This document shows positions 9,031 to 17,697 of a DNA stretch of 52,405 nucleotides, piece after piece. This DNA is from Bacteroidales bacterium (GTDB lineage Bacteria > Bacteroidota > Bacteroidia > Bacteroidales > F082), in contig JAFYUH010000175.1 of NCBI GenBank assembly GCA_017549605.1, positions 1-52,405 of the forward strand, in the 5' to 3' direction. Under the pieces are notes generated by a model. That model searched no databases. It saw nothing but the letters and a program-made list of their open reading frames with translations, and was not told where the DNA came from. The translations under genes and the position numbers were made by a program. Positions within the stretch are counted from its first letter, which is position 1, and every line of letters starts with the position of its first letter.

Positions 9031-10323
9031 ATGATTAAGAAGATATTTGGAACATTTGGAACACGTCTGTTAAATGCCTTAGTCGGCTTTGTCACTCTGT
9101 GGTTTGGAACCAATTTCCTAGGCAGAGAAGCTTGGGGCATTGGTGCGACTGTTTTGGTCGATGTTTCGCTTCTTCTTATAGCAGTAGAGTTGCTTTCTGG
9201 CAGCGGTCTTATCTATTACACTCCAAGAAAATCCTTCGTTACCTTATTTAAAATTTCATACGCTTGGATATTATTGACGGTTGCTTCTTTGGTGGTCATC
9301 TTCTGTCTTTTATCAAACTTCGCTCCTGCTGTTTATGACGCCTTTGTTCCTGAAGGTTATGGCGTACACATTATATTAATGGTTTTCCTTTATGGACTTC
9401 ATAATTTCAACATGAACGTTCTTTTAGGAAAAGAACGAGTAGGAACGCAGAATGTATTGTTTATCATACAATTTATGACACAACTCATATCCATGATATT
9501 GTTTATCTTCGTGTTTGACATCCGTAATGCCGACGCATTTGTGTATTCGCTCATTACAGGATACTTGACGGTCAATATCTGTGGATTTGTTTGCATATTG
9601 CCATATTTCAAAGATAACCAGCATGAAAGACTTATTCCTACTGCCAAAGAAATGTTTAACTTCGGCAGCATGATACAGCTCTCCACATTGGTGACAATGA
9701 TCAATAGAAGGATTAGCTATTTCGTTATAAAGAGGTTTTTCGGCATGTCTGAAGTTGGTGTCTACACGTCCGGCACTCAGGTTTCTGAAGCCACCAAATT
9801 GATTGGCAACAGCATAGCATTAGTTCAGTTCTCATCTATAAGCAATATGGACGACAAGAAGAAAGCTGCGGATCTTACCGTGACATTCTTGAAGTTGGCG
9901 GTAATCTTGACGGCCTTATGCATGTTGGTTATCTGCTTGATACCTAAGTCGATATACTCTTGGATTTTTACTCCTGAGTTTGCGGAGACCAAAGACGTAT
10001 TGGTAAGTCTAAGTCCAGGAATGGTTTTCATGGCAGCCAATATGATTTTCAGTCATTATTTCTCTGGAGTAAATCTTCCCAAACACAACCTTTACGGTTC
10101 TTTAGTTGGATTGTTGGTTACCATACCATCGATTTATATTCTGATACCAAAGTATGGAATTGTCGGCGCAGGTATTTCTGTTTCAATAACTTATTTAGCA
10201 ACAATCATTTATCAATGGTTGATATTTAAAAAAGAAACTAAAGCAAGAACAATACAACTTCTTCCAACGTTAAACGATTTTAAGACTTTGGTGGAAAGTG
10301 TTAAGTCACAATTCTTTAAATGA
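9031..10323 (+). CDS. Wzx-like polysaccharide flippase (MOP superfamily)
   Basis: A 430-residue integral membrane protein with about twelve hydrophobic segments and the polysaccharide-biosynthesis pattern of Wzx/RfbX (TRLLNALVGFVTLWFGTNFL at the start, PKYGIVGAGISVSITYL near the end). Such proteins flip undecaprenyl-linked glycans across the inner membrane. The ATG follows the upstream stop codon directly (TAAATG), so the two genes are certainly co-transcribed. Together with the GT2 fusion they make a small surface glycan locus. Confidence 0.85.
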   Translation: MIKKIFGTFGTRLLNALVGFVTLWFGTNFLGREAWGIGATVLVDVSLLLIAVELLSGSGLIYYTPRKSFVTLFKISYAWILLTVASLVVIFCLLSNFAPAVYDAFVPEGYGVHIILMVFLYGLHNFNMNVLLGKERVGTQNVLFIIQFMTQLISMILFIFVFDIRNADAFVYSLITGYLTVNICGFVCILPYFKDNQHERLIPTAKEMFNFGSMIQLSTLVTMINRRISYFVIKRFFGMSEVGVYTSGTQVSEATKLIGNSIALVQFSSISNMDDKKKAADLTVTFLKLAVILTALCMLVICLIPKSIYSWIFTPEFAETKDVLVSLSPGMVFMAANMIFSHYFSGVNLPKHNLYGSLVGLLVTIPSIYILIPKYGIVGAGISVSITYLATIIYQWLIFKKETKARTIQLLPTLNDFKTLVESVKSQFFK

Positions 10324-10348
10324 TTATTAATTTTTAAAAAATAAACTT

Positions 10349-10951
10349 ATGGGAATTTTATCACAAATTAATTTAGTTGAGATTTTAAGTTCGTTCATCG
10401 TACTTTTTGTTATCATTGACGTAACAGGTTCTATACCTATCTTCTTGAGTCTTAAGAGTAGCGATAAAAGCATCAAAGCAGGTCAAGCTTGTTTAGTTGC
10501 ATTATTGATGTTTGTTGGCTTCTTCTATGCTGGTGACAGACTCCTTGATTTATTCAGCATTGATGTCGCATCATTTGCTGTAGCAGGTTCATTTGTCCTA
10601 TTCATCTTAGCATTGGAAATGGTTTTGGGTTTCGATATCATAAAGTATGATAGTCAAGGGTCTAATGTATCTGTCGTCCCTATTGCATTCCCATTGTTGG
10701 CAGGTCCTGGCGCATTGACGGCATTGTTGTCATTGCGTGCTGATTATTCAGTGATTAACATTATGTTAGGTCTTATTTTAAATTTGATTTTAGCATATAT
10801 CGTAATACGTTTTGTCGGAAGAATCGAAAAATGGTTAGGTAAAGATTTCATCTTCATCTTACGTAAATTCTTCGGTGTCATCTTGTTGGCTTTGGCTGTT
10901 AAGTTGTTTGCAAGTAACTTGACAGTCGTTATTGCAGAATTGGCAAAATAA
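10349..10951 (+). CDS. MarC family membrane protein
   Basis: A 200-residue membrane protein with six hydrophobic segments. It has the MarC signatures FIVLFVIIDVTGSIPIFLSL and PIAFPLLAGPGALTALLSL, and length is normal for the family. Despite the name, MarC proteins are not shown to cause multiple antibiotic resistance and their transported substrate is unknown. It begins 25 bases after the flippase and is closed by a strong hairpin terminator at 10958. Confidence 0.88.
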   Translation: MGILSQINLVEILSSFIVLFVIIDVTGSIPIFLSLKSSDKSIKAGQACLVALLMFVGFFYAGDRLLDLFSIDVASFAVAGSFVLFILALEMVLGFDIIKYDSQGSNVSVVPIAFPLLAGPGALTALLSLRADYSVINIMLGLILNLILAYIVIRFVGRIEKWLGKDFIFILRKFFGVILLALAVKLFASNLTVVIAELAK

Positions 10952-10957
10952 AATATA

Positions 10958-10987
10958 GAGACGCATCATTTTATGCGTCTCTTTTTT
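10958..10987 (+). terminator. Rho-independent terminator after marC
   Basis: A perfect 9-bp stem (GAGACGCAT / ATGCGTCTC) around a 6-base loop is followed by six T residues, starting 6 bases past the MarC stop codon. The GAGACGC...GCGTCTC stem type recurs in aroE (41887) and at 29087, so it may also be a dispersed repeat. Confidence 0.82.
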
Positions 10988-11005
10988 AATCAATTAGAAT
11001 TTTGT

Positions 11006-11797
11006 ATGAACAATACACTGATAACTATTTTAGGATTTTCCATCATATTTATAATGACGACATTAGGTTCGTCATTGGTTTTCTTTTTCAAGAAAGACAT
11101 TTCACAGAGTATCAATTCCATGCTTTTAGGATTAGCCGGTGGCATCATGGTTGCCGCTTCGATATGGTCTTTGATAATTCCATCCATTGATATGTCAGAA
11201 GCAACTTTTGGCAAATTTGCCTGGTTTCCAGCAGCGACAAGTATTATAATAGGAGGATTGCTTTTAGCATTGTTAGATAAGATAGTGCCGCACATGCACA
11301 ACGGCACGCATCAGGAAGAAGGACCTCGCTCCCACTTCTCAAAGTCTATGAAATTGTTTTTTGCTGTCACTTTGCACAACATACCAGAAGGTCTGGCGGT
11401 AGGATTTGCATTCGGAGCAGCCGCTGTCACAGGTGACACAGCAGCATATATTTCAGCATTAGGATTAGCGATTGGTATTGGCATTCAGAACTTCCCTGAA
11501 GGAGCTGCAGTCTCATTGCCGATGAAACAAGTGACTGGCAGCAGTAAGAAAGCCTTTCTCTTCGGTATGGGCAGCGGCGTTGTAGAACCATTATCAGCTA
11601 TCGTAGGATTCTTCCTCGCCTCACATTTGATAATGTTACAGCCATGGCTACTCGCATTTTCTGCTGGCGCGATGTTGTTTGTCGTGGCAGAAGACCTTAT
11701 ACCAGACGCCAACTTAAGCGAGAACCCACATACAGGTACATGGGGATTTATGATAGGATTTATTATAATGATGATATTAGATGTAGCGCTGGGGTAA
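11006..11797 (+). CDS. ZIP family divalent metal transporter
   Basis: A 263-residue membrane protein of the ZIP family, importers of zinc and related divalent metals. The paired metal-binding helices are clear: HNIPEGLAVGFAFG (TM4) and NFPEGAAVSLPM (TM5). A histidine-containing loop (HMHNGTHQ) precedes them. ATG 11006 is chosen because the in-frame ATG at 10973 lies inside the stem of the preceding terminator. It ends 12 bases from convergent kdsA. Confidence 0.9.
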   Translation: MNNTLITILGFSIIFIMTTLGSSLVFFFKKDISQSINSMLLGLAGGIMVAASIWSLIIPSIDMSEATFGKFAWFPAATSIIIGGLLLALLDKIVPHMHNGTHQEEGPRSHFSKSMKLFFAVTLHNIPEGLAVGFAFGAAAVTGDTAAYISALGLAIGIGIQNFPEGAAVSLPMKQVTGSSKKAFLFGMGSGVVEPLSAIVGFFLASHLIMLQPWLLAFSAGAMLFVVAEDLIPDANLSENPHTGTWGFMIGFIIMMILDVALG

Positions 11798-11809
11798 GTT
11801 TAGAGTTTA

Positions 11810-12628
11810 TCAAACAATAGCTTCTCTGATCTTTACCAACTTCTCAATCAAAGGCTCGACCAAATCAAGGCGTAGCATATTGGCGCCGTCGGATTTTGCC
11901 ATCGCTGGATTAGGATGCGTTTCGATGAACAGACCATCTGCTCCAACTGCTATAGCTGCTTTTGATATCAGTTCGATGAGTTCTGGTTTGCCACCTGTGA
12001 CTCCCGATGTCTGGTTTGGCTGTTGCAAGGAATGTGTCACGTCCATAATGACCGGAACGTCGCATTGTTTCATGTCGTAAATGTTTCTGTAATCTACGAC
12101 CAAATCCTGATAACCGAAGAAATTGCCGCGTTCTGTGAGCATCACTGCGTCGTTGCCAGACTGCTGTACTTTCTCAACAGCGAAACGCATTGATGCGCCA
12201 GACAAAAATTGTCCTTTTTTAATATTGATGATTTTACCAGTCTTTGCCGCTGCTATCAAAAGGTCGGTCTGTCTGCACAAAAAGGCTGGTATCTGTAAGA
12301 TGTCGACATCATAGTCTGCAGCCATCTGCGCTTCTTCAACGGCGTGAATGTCGGTGACAACAGGAATATTGAACTGTTCTCTGATGCCTTTGAGAACGCT
12401 AAGAGCTTTCTCATCTCCTATTCCCATGAAAGAGTCCAAACGCGAACGGTTTGCCTTGCGATACGAGCCTTTGAATACATAAGGTATGTCGTACGACTTG
12501 CAAATGGCGTTCAGCTTTTCCGCAATCTTATATGGCGATTCTTCGTCTTCGATGACACATGGTCCTGCCAAGAGGAAGAATCTGTTTTCTTTAAGATCTT
12601 TAAGGAATGGGAAATGAGAGAGTTCCAT
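11810..12628 (-). CDS. kdsA: 3-deoxy-8-phosphooctulonate synthase (Kdo8P synthase)
   Basis: A 272-residue TIM-barrel enzyme that condenses phosphoenolpyruvate with arabinose 5-phosphate to give Kdo 8-phosphate for the LPS inner core. Recognised from FLLAGPCVIEDEE, FKGSYRKANRSR (the PEP/A5P loop, with Arg replacing the usual Asp in FDKANRS), GTEVEEAQ-like DIHAVEEAQMAADYDVDILQ split around the barrel, and DVTHSLQQPN. Length matches the family. Its start is 2 bases after idi, so the two form an operon. Confidence 0.95.
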   Translation of the reverse strand: MELSHFPFLKDLKENRFFLLAGPCVIEDEESPYKIAEKLNAICKSYDIPYVFKGSYRKANRSRLDSFMGIGDEKALSVLKGIREQFNIPVVTDIHAVEEAQMAADYDVDILQIPAFLCRQTDLLIAAAKTGKIINIKKGQFLSGASMRFAVEKVQQSGNDAVMLTERGNFFGYQDLVVDYRNIYDMKQCDVPVIMDVTHSLQQPNQTSGVTGGKPELIELISKAAIAVGADGLFIETHPNPAMAKSDGANMLRLDLVEPLIEKLVKIREAIV

Positions 12629-12630
12629 AA

Positions 12631-13146
12631 TTATTTGTTATAATGTTTTAACAATTCTGCGAATGCAATCTTGAACCAAGGAGTGTAGACCTGTGGATTT
12701 TTCTCCATATCCTGACGGATGTTTTCCATGGTGTCGTACTTCCATGACTCTACTTCCTCTTTATTGATGACTGGTGTTTCGTCTGTTGTTCCAACAAAGA
12801 CATGGTCGATTTCATGTTCCATAAGTCCTTGTGTGACATCAGCCTTGTATGTAAAATGGAATAACTCTTCGAGTTGGCATTGCATTCCCATCTCTTCCTG
12901 CAAGCGGCGTGTGGTTGCCTGCTCGAGTGTCTCTTCATGACGTGGATGTGAACAGCATGTGTTGGTCCATAATCCTGGTGTGTGGTATTTTGAGAACGCT
13001 CTTTGTTGTAGGAGCATCTCTCCTTTTGTGTTGAAGATGAAAATCGAGAAAGCACGATGCAACTCAGCCTTGACATGAGCTTCCATCTTCTCCATCAATC
13101 CTATAGGGTTGTCGTTAGCATCGACTAAAACTACGTATTCTTGCAT
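12631..13146 (-). CDS. idi: Isopentenyl-diphosphate delta-isomerase, type 1
   Basis: A 171-residue Nudix-fold enzyme that interconverts IPP and DMAPP for isoprenoid synthesis, including the undecaprenyl carrier used by nearby envelope genes. The active-site cysteine lies in LWTNTCCSHPR, and the Nudix-like helix is RRLQEEMGM. Length is close to the E. coli enzyme (182). It is followed 2 bases later by kdsA. No obvious -7 box was found upstream, where a repeat tract lies. Confidence 0.93.
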   Translation of the reverse strand: MQEYVVLVDANDNPIGLMEKMEAHVKAELHRAFSIFIFNTKGEMLLQQRAFSKYHTPGLWTNTCCSHPRHEETLEQATTRRLQEEMGMQCQLEELFHFTYKADVTQGLMEHEIDHVFVGTTDETPVINKEEVESWKYDTMENIRQDMEKNPQVYTPWFKIAFAELLKHYNK

Positions 13147-13160
13147 GATGTTATTATTGG

Positions 13161-13226
13161 ACTATAGGCTATGAGCCGTGAGCTATGAGTTTTTCTGCTC
13201 AAGGCTCACGACTCTAAGCTCAATGC
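13161..13226. repeat. Short-period repeat, GAGCTAT family, with inverted arms
   Basis: Units such as GAGCTAT/GAGCCGT and their complement (GGCTCAC, AAGCTCA) fill the space between ychF and idi. CGTGAGC and GCTCACG can pair into a 7-bp stem, so the tract could double as a terminator for ychF. Confidence 0.55.
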
Positions 13227-13228
13227 TA

Positions 13229-14302
13229 TTAAACATTAAATCTGATATTCAAAATGTCACCGTCTTGTACGATATAGTTCTTTCCTTCAACGCGGAACTT
13301 GCCTGCTTCTTTCACTGCTGCTTCTGAACCGTATTTCAAGAAGTCTTCAGTGCTCATCACTTCTGCTCTGATGAAGCCGCGTTGTAAGTCTGAGTGGATA
13401 ACGCCTGCTGCCACTGGAGCTGTGTCGCCGATGTGGATTGTCCAAGCGCGTGTCTCGTCGGTACCTGTTGTGAAGAATGATTGTAACTTAAGTGTCTGAT
13501 AAGCATAACGGACGAGTTTGTTGACACCTGGTTCTGTGAGACCAGCATCTTCCATGAACATTGCTTTGTCATCGTCATCGAGTTCAGCGATTTCTGATTC
13601 CAACTTACCAGCGATGATGATCATCTCGTCACCTTCTTTCAATGATGCCTTTACTGCATCTGAATATTTGTTGCCTGTAAGTGCTGAAGCGTCATCGACG
13701 TTGCAGACGTACATGATAGGTTTTGCTGTAAGTAATTGAATATCTTGGATGTATTTTTTGTCTTCATCAGCTACTTTTGCATCACGTGCGTTCTGCATAT
13801 TTTCAAGAGCTTCTTTATAGACTGTCAATACTTCGTAAGCTTTCTTATTATCTTTCTCGCCGTTCTTCATGAGTTTTTCAACGCGTTGTAACTTACGAGT
13901 TACGAGGTCGAGGTCACGTACTTGAAGTTCTAAGTCAACGAGTTCCATATCGCGTACTGGATCTACTGAGCCTTCGCTATGAGGAACGTTTTCTTCATCG
14001 AAGCAACGAAGTACATGAATGAGAGCGTCCATAGTTTGAACTTCAGCGAGTAATTTGTTACCGACGCCTTCACCGCCTTTTGTCAAACCTGGAAGGTCAA
14101 CGATTTCAACTGTCGCAGGAACGATTCTCTTTGAATGAGAGATGTTGTCGATGAGTTTGAGACGTTCGTCGCGAACTTCACACATACCGATGTTTGTCTT
14201 GGTAGCGAAACCGCCTATCTCAGCTTTAGTATTTGAAATACAATTAAATATAGTTGTCTTACCTGTATTGGTCAAACCAATGATACCACAATTCAATGCC
14301 AT
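13229..14302 (-). CDS. ychF: Ribosome-binding ATPase YchF (Obg family)
   Basis: A 357-residue Obg-related P-loop protein (E. coli 363). The G1 loop is GLTNTGKTT (residues 9-17), G3 is DLPGLTKGGEGVGN, the nucleotide-specificity motif is NVDD, and the C-terminal TGS domain carries AWTIHIGDTAPVAAGVIHSD and the terminal DGDILNIRFNV. YchF binds the ribosome and hydrolyses ATP. The G1 loop differs from the common PNVGKST form in having T-N-T-G-K-T-T, which keeps the lysine and hydroxyl ligand. Confidence 0.93.
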   Translation of the reverse strand: MALNCGIIGLTNTGKTTIFNCISNTKAEIGGFATKTNIGMCEVRDERLKLIDNISHSKRIVPATVEIVDLPGLTKGGEGVGNKLLAEVQTMDALIHVLRCFDEENVPHSEGSVDPVRDMELVDLELQVRDLDLVTRKLQRVEKLMKNGEKDNKKAYEVLTVYKEALENMQNARDAKVADEDKKYIQDIQLLTAKPIMYVCNVDDASALTGNKYSDAVKASLKEGDEMIIIAGKLESEIAELDDDDKAMFMEDAGLTEPGVNKLVRYAYQTLKLQSFFTTGTDETRAWTIHIGDTAPVAAGVIHSDLQRGFIRAEVMSTEDFLKYGSEAAVKEAGKFRVEGKNYIVQDGDILNIRFNV

Positions 14303-14326
14303 AATAATTTATTTTTTATAAACACG

Positions 14327-14354
14327 CAAAGATAATAAAAAAGTCAACGGACAA
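14327..14354 (-). promoter_or_regulatory. Promoter for ychF
   Basis: TATCTTTG at 14327-14334 (minus strand) is an exact -7 box. A TTG at 14352-14354 lies 17 bases upstream and falls inside a heptamer repeat tract, so repeat changes would alter this promoter's -33 region. Confidence 0.6.
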
Positions 14355-14412
14355 CAGACAACGGACAACAGATTTTTTTAATTAGGAATTAGGAGTTTGG
14401 AGTTAGGAATTG
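14343..14412. repeat. Two adjacent short-period repeat families
   Basis: First come units of the type GTCAACG/GACAACAG/ACAACGG (14343-14372), then units TTAGGAA/TTAGGAG/TTTGGAG with a 7-base period (14380-14412). The tract lies between divergent ychF and the M48 gene. Confidence 0.65.
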
Positions 14413-14511
14413 ACTTGCTTTTTTCAATAAAAATAATTGATGTTTGCATATTGGTTTCTATAAAAAAACGTATCTTTACAATCTTAAATAAAACCAAAAA
14501 AATTTGACGTT

Positions 14512-15756
14512 ATGGAAAATACTCAAATGATAGCAGAATATGGACTTCCTTTGGAAGTTGAACTCAGCACTCAGATTTACAATGCATTGCAAGGTAATGT
14601 TGTTGAAGAGATTATTAAAATGGCTAAGATTCCATTCTCTGATAATTATTATCGCAGCATGCTCGAAGGTCATAGCTTCAAAGTTGAAGAAGGCACACTC
14701 TCCCGTTATTATAAAATCTTCAATGAGATTAAAGAAGCGCTTCAGTTTACAGAGCCCGTCGACTTTTATATCACCGGAGATCCTTCCGTCAATGCTTTCG
14801 CAATAGCTTCTCAGGAAGAAGGCGAGCCAAACATCATCAACGTCAACTCTTCTCTTATCCAACTGATGACTGACGATGAACTTCGTTTCGTTATCGGTCA
14901 TGAAATGGGTCACTTGATTAACAAGAACGCCACTTTGGTAAAACTCATCAACTTCGTTTTCCCTCACGGCGCTCCTATCCCAATCACACTACAATATAAG
15001 ATAAGGTTGTGGCAACAACTTTCAGAACTCGTTGCCGACCGCTTCGGTTATATGGCAATGCCTAACCTGAACGTCTGTATCTCAGCATTCTTCAAGATGT
15101 CATCAGGATTGGATTTCAATAAGATGGATATGAAAGTCGAGGCATTCTTGGAAGATAACAAGAAACGTCTGGAATATTTCCGTAACGACAAAGGCATCAA
15201 CTTCGCTACTCATCCTATCAACCCTATCAGAGTCGAAGCTCTTAACCAGTTCTCTAAGAGCGTGTTCTTCAAGGAAAATGGCGAAACCAAAGAAGAACTT
15301 GAAAATGGAATGAACGATCTTATCGAAATTTTGTTAAAGGTAAGAAACACAGAACTCGATTCTAATATGGCAAAATTCATTGCAACAGCAGGTCTGATTG
15401 TCGCCAACAGCGACGACAATATCACAGAGGAAGAAATAGAAGAAATCCTCAGCGAGTTGTCTGTCTTGGAGATTTTCCCAAAAGCATTCTTGGACGAGAT
15501 TGTCAAAAACGATATTGTTGAAATATTTAAAGAATCTATCAAGAAATTACTTGAATTAAGTCCAGACACACGCGAAGGAATGTTACGTTATCTTATCACC
15601 ATCGCATTGTCAGACAAAGACATTAGTGTAAAAGAAGTGGAATTGATCTTCAACATCGCAGCTGCAGAACTCGGCTACTCACCTGTCGAAACAGCACAGA
15701 TCTTCTCACAGATGATTCAGATCGACTTCACTCCAAGCATGAGTGCGCTGTGTTAG
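14512..15756 (+). CDS. M48-type metallopeptidase with C-terminal TerB-like domain
   Basis: A 414-residue protein without signal peptide or membrane segment. HEMGH at residues 130-134 is the zinc-binding HExxH of M48 peptidases, and Glu172 in SELVADRFGY is the likely third ligand. Residues about 285-405 form a helical tail with two acidic repeats (NSDDNITEEEIEEI and SDKDISVKEVEL) that resemble TerB/DjlA-type metal-binding helical bundles. Most M48 enzymes are membrane-bound (HtpX) or periplasmic (BepA), so a soluble cytoplasmic form with a TerB-like tail is unusual. The stop codon TAG begins the repeat that follows. Function unknown. Confidence 0.75.
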   Translation: MENTQMIAEYGLPLEVELSTQIYNALQGNVVEEIIKMAKIPFSDNYYRSMLEGHSFKVEEGTLSRYYKIFNEIKEALQFTEPVDFYITGDPSVNAFAIASQEEGEPNIINVNSSLIQLMTDDELRFVIGHEMGHLINKNATLVKLINFVFPHGAPIPITLQYKIRLWQQLSELVADRFGYMAMPNLNVCISAFFKMSSGLDFNKMDMKVEAFLEDNKKRLEYFRNDKGINFATHPINPIRVEALNQFSKSVFFKENGETKEELENGMNDLIEILLKVRNTELDSNMAKFIATAGLIVANSDDNITEEEIEEILSELSVLEIFPKAFLDEIVKNDIVEIFKESIKKLLELSPDTREGMLRYLITIALSDKDISVKEVELIFNIAAAELGYSPVETAQIFSQMIQIDFTPSMSALC

Positions 15757-15821
15757 CTATGAGTTATGAGCCGTGAGCTTTGGGCATACCTATCGTTGCT
15801 CATCACTCATCGCTCACTGCC
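15752..15821. repeat. Short-period repeat, TAGCTATGAG/GCTCATC family
   Basis: Units TTAGCTATGAG, TTATGAGCC, GTGAGCT are followed by the complementary GCTCATCA, CTCATCG, CTCACTG. The two halves can pair. The M48 stop codon falls at the start of the tract. Confidence 0.55.
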
Positions 15822-15838
15822 AATTTAATATAAAAGGT

Positions 15839-16735
15839 ATGATCTATTTTAAAGATATCACATTAGAAGACAAAGAGATAATAACATCTCGTATATTTCC
15901 GAACGACTGCTGTAATTGCGAGCTGTCGTTTTCGAATCATGTGTCGTGGCGTTTTCTGTATCATACGAAATACGCCATCGTCGAAGATTTTTTGGTGCTT
16001 AAATATTTAAGCGAAGGTAAAGAGATTTTCATGATGCCTATCGGAAAAGGCGACGCAGATCATATCGTTGAAATATTGATAAAAGACGCTGAGTCACAAG
16101 GCATCCCTTTTATCATGCACGCTGCTTGTCATTTCGTCGAAAACCAGCTCAGCGACGAGATGAGAGAAAGATTCAACCTTATGCCTAATCGTGATTTCTT
16201 TGATTATGTATATCTTAGAGAAGACCTAGCAACCTTGAAAGGCAATAAGTTCCAGCAAAAGAGAAATCACGTCAACAGATTCATGAAGACTTACCCCAAC
16301 TGGGAATATAAGTCAGCGACGCCGGAACTTATTAAATTATGTATAGAAAAGGAAAACGAGTGGTACAACACCAACGAGGATTACAGACATCAAAACATTG
16401 ACAGCGAGCGACAAGCGCTGTTGTATGCGATGAATCACGCCGAAGAGATCGGAATCAAAGGCGGCGTTTTGTTTGTAGATAATAATGTAGTCGCTTTCAC
16501 ATTCGGTTTTCCTATAAACTATAAGACCTTCGGAGTTCATTTTGAAAAAGCCGATATCAATTATACCGGAGCCTTCACTATGATTAACAATATGTTTGCG
16601 AAAGACATTCCAGAAGAATTCATATATGTAAATCGTGAAGAAGACCTCGGAATCGAGGGATTGAGAAAAGCGAAGATGTCGTATAATCCAGAGTTTCTGA
16701 TTACAAAAGGACTTTTAACAGTTAGGAATGAATAA
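15839..16735 (+). CDS. DUF2156 family protein (GNAT-fold lysyltransferase-like)
   Basis: A 298-residue soluble protein from ATG 15839; the frame extends upstream only through repeat DNA. DUF2156 is the catalytic-domain fold of phosphatidylglycerol lysyltransferase (MprF C-terminus). Recognisable blocks are KGNKFQQKRNHVNRF, GGVLFVDNNVVAFTFG and EFIYVNREEDLGIEGLRKAK. No membrane flippase part is present, so it is the stand-alone type whose aminoacyl acceptor is unknown. Its stop lies in a GTTAGGAATGAA repeat-like end. Confidence 0.8.
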   Translation: MIYFKDITLEDKEIITSRIFPNDCCNCELSFSNHVSWRFLYHTKYAIVEDFLVLKYLSEGKEIFMMPIGKGDADHIVEILIKDAESQGIPFIMHAACHFVENQLSDEMRERFNLMPNRDFFDYVYLREDLATLKGNKFQQKRNHVNRFMKTYPNWEYKSATPELIKLCIEKENEWYNTNEDYRHQNIDSERQALLYAMNHAEEIGIKGGVLFVDNNVVAFTFGFPINYKTFGVHFEKADINYTGAFTMINNMFAKDIPEEFIYVNREEDLGIEGLRKAKMSYNPEFLITKGLLTVRNE

Positions 16736-16738
16736 TAT

Positions 16739-16767
16739 TGAATCTTTACAACTTTTTATTATTTTTG
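16739..16767 (+). promoter_or_regulatory. Promoter of the toxin-like trio, apparently leaderless
   Basis: TATTTTTG at 16760-16767 matches the -7 consensus, and TTG at 16739-16741 lies 18 bases upstream. The ATG at 16772 is only 4 bases past the -7 box, so transcription should begin at or next to the start codon. Confidence 0.55.
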
Positions 16768-16771
16768 CCTT

Positions 16772-17092
16772 ATGGTATTTTTAGATAAATATAAATCGGG
16801 AAATCATAGTATAAATCGTTCTCTATTATGGGAATATGATGTTGACAATTTTGATTGGCATAATTCCAAATCGTTGGTAGTTCAAAGAGTTATAGAATTA
16901 GGAACTCCAGAGGATTACTATGCTGCCTTTGATTTATATGGTGGTATTGAAGGTTTTAGAGAAATCATCAAAACAGTCCCCTATCTTAATGATATCAACA
17001 TAAATTTTGTCTGCTTGTTTTTTAATCTAAAAAGAGAAGAATTGAGATGTTGTACAAAGAGACAATTGAACCAAAAACACTGGAATTATTGA
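16772..17092 (+). CDS. Small DUF6922-like protein, putative antitoxin partner
   Basis: A 106-residue protein with LLWEYDVDNFDWHNSKSLVV, a RVIELG-TPEDYYAAFDLYGG block and the ending LKREELRCCTKRQLNQKHW. This pattern matches a small Bacteroidota family (DUF6922) that regularly precedes AbiEii-type nucleotidyltransferases. It overlaps the next gene by 46 bases in a different frame, which implies tight coupling. By analogy with AbiEi/AbiEii it could be the antitoxin, but it lacks a recognisable AbiEi wing-helix domain. That role is inference from position. Confidence 0.65.
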   Translation: MVFLDKYKSGNHSINRSLLWEYDVDNFDWHNSKSLVVQRVIELGTPEDYYAAFDLYGGIEGFREIIKTVPYLNDININFVCLFFNLKREELRCCTKRQLNQKHWNY

Positions 17093-17682
17093 TTGAATTA
17101 CAGAAAGAAAATTTATTATCATCTTTCAATCTTGTTGGAGGAACTGCTTTAGCATTACATTTAGGTCATCGCAAAAGTATTGACCTTGACTTCTTTACTT
17201 CTGAAGTATTTGATTTGGAAGAAGTTAAAAATATGTTAATTCAAAAATATGATTTTAAAGTTTCATATTCCAGGTCTCAGACTCTTAAAGGATTTATTAA
17301 TGGCGTAAAAGTTGATTTCATTAAATTTGATTATCCACATTTATATGATTGTGATACCATTGACGATGTAAGATTGGAAAGCATTCCAGATATAATTGCA
17401 ATGAAGTTATTAAGCATCACAGATAACGGATCCAGAATTAAAGATTTTATTGACATAGCTTATTTATCTTCACAATTTTCATTGGAGGAAATGCTTCAGT
17501 TTTTTGTCAAGAAAATCACAAATTCAAATGTCATGATGCCACTCAAAGCATTGACATATTTTAATGATATTAATTTTAATGAATCGATAGTGATGCTCAA
17601 TGTTGATTTTAAATGGGATAAAATTGCTAATCGTTTGGTTGATATGACAAAAGAACCAAATATAATATTTGAAAAATTATAA
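17047..17682 (+). CDS. AbiEii/AbiGii-type nucleotidyltransferase (toxin-like)
   Basis: A 211-residue protein of the AbiEii family (Pfam PF08843). The signature GGTALALHLGHRKSIDLDFF (residues about 36-55) holds the nucleotidyltransferase GG and D-x-D residues. KVDFIKFDYP and the block PDIIAMKLLSITDNGSRIKDFIDIAYL split across about 112-150 are also typical. AbiEii toxins transfer nucleotides to RNA and cause growth arrest on phage infection. The 46-base overlap with the upstream small gene matches a two-component toxin-antitoxin unit. Base composition is clearly more A+T-rich than the flanking housekeeping genes. Confidence 0.85.
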   Translation: MLYKETIEPKTLELLIELQKENLLSSFNLVGGTALALHLGHRKSIDLDFFTSEVFDLEEVKNMLIQKYDFKVSYSRSQTLKGFINGVKVDFIKFDYPHLYDCDTIDDVRLESIPDIIAMKLLSITDNGSRIKDFIDIAYLSSQFSLEEMLQFFVKKITNSNVMMPLKALTYFNDINFNESIVMLNVDFKWDKIANRLVDMTKEPNIIFEKL

Positions 17683-17697
17683 TTTAAAAAGAATATA

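Noticed and set aside
14476..14967. 163-codon minus-strand frame opposite the M48 gene
   Set aside because: The plus-strand frame holds HEMGH and a full domain layout; the antisense frame has none.
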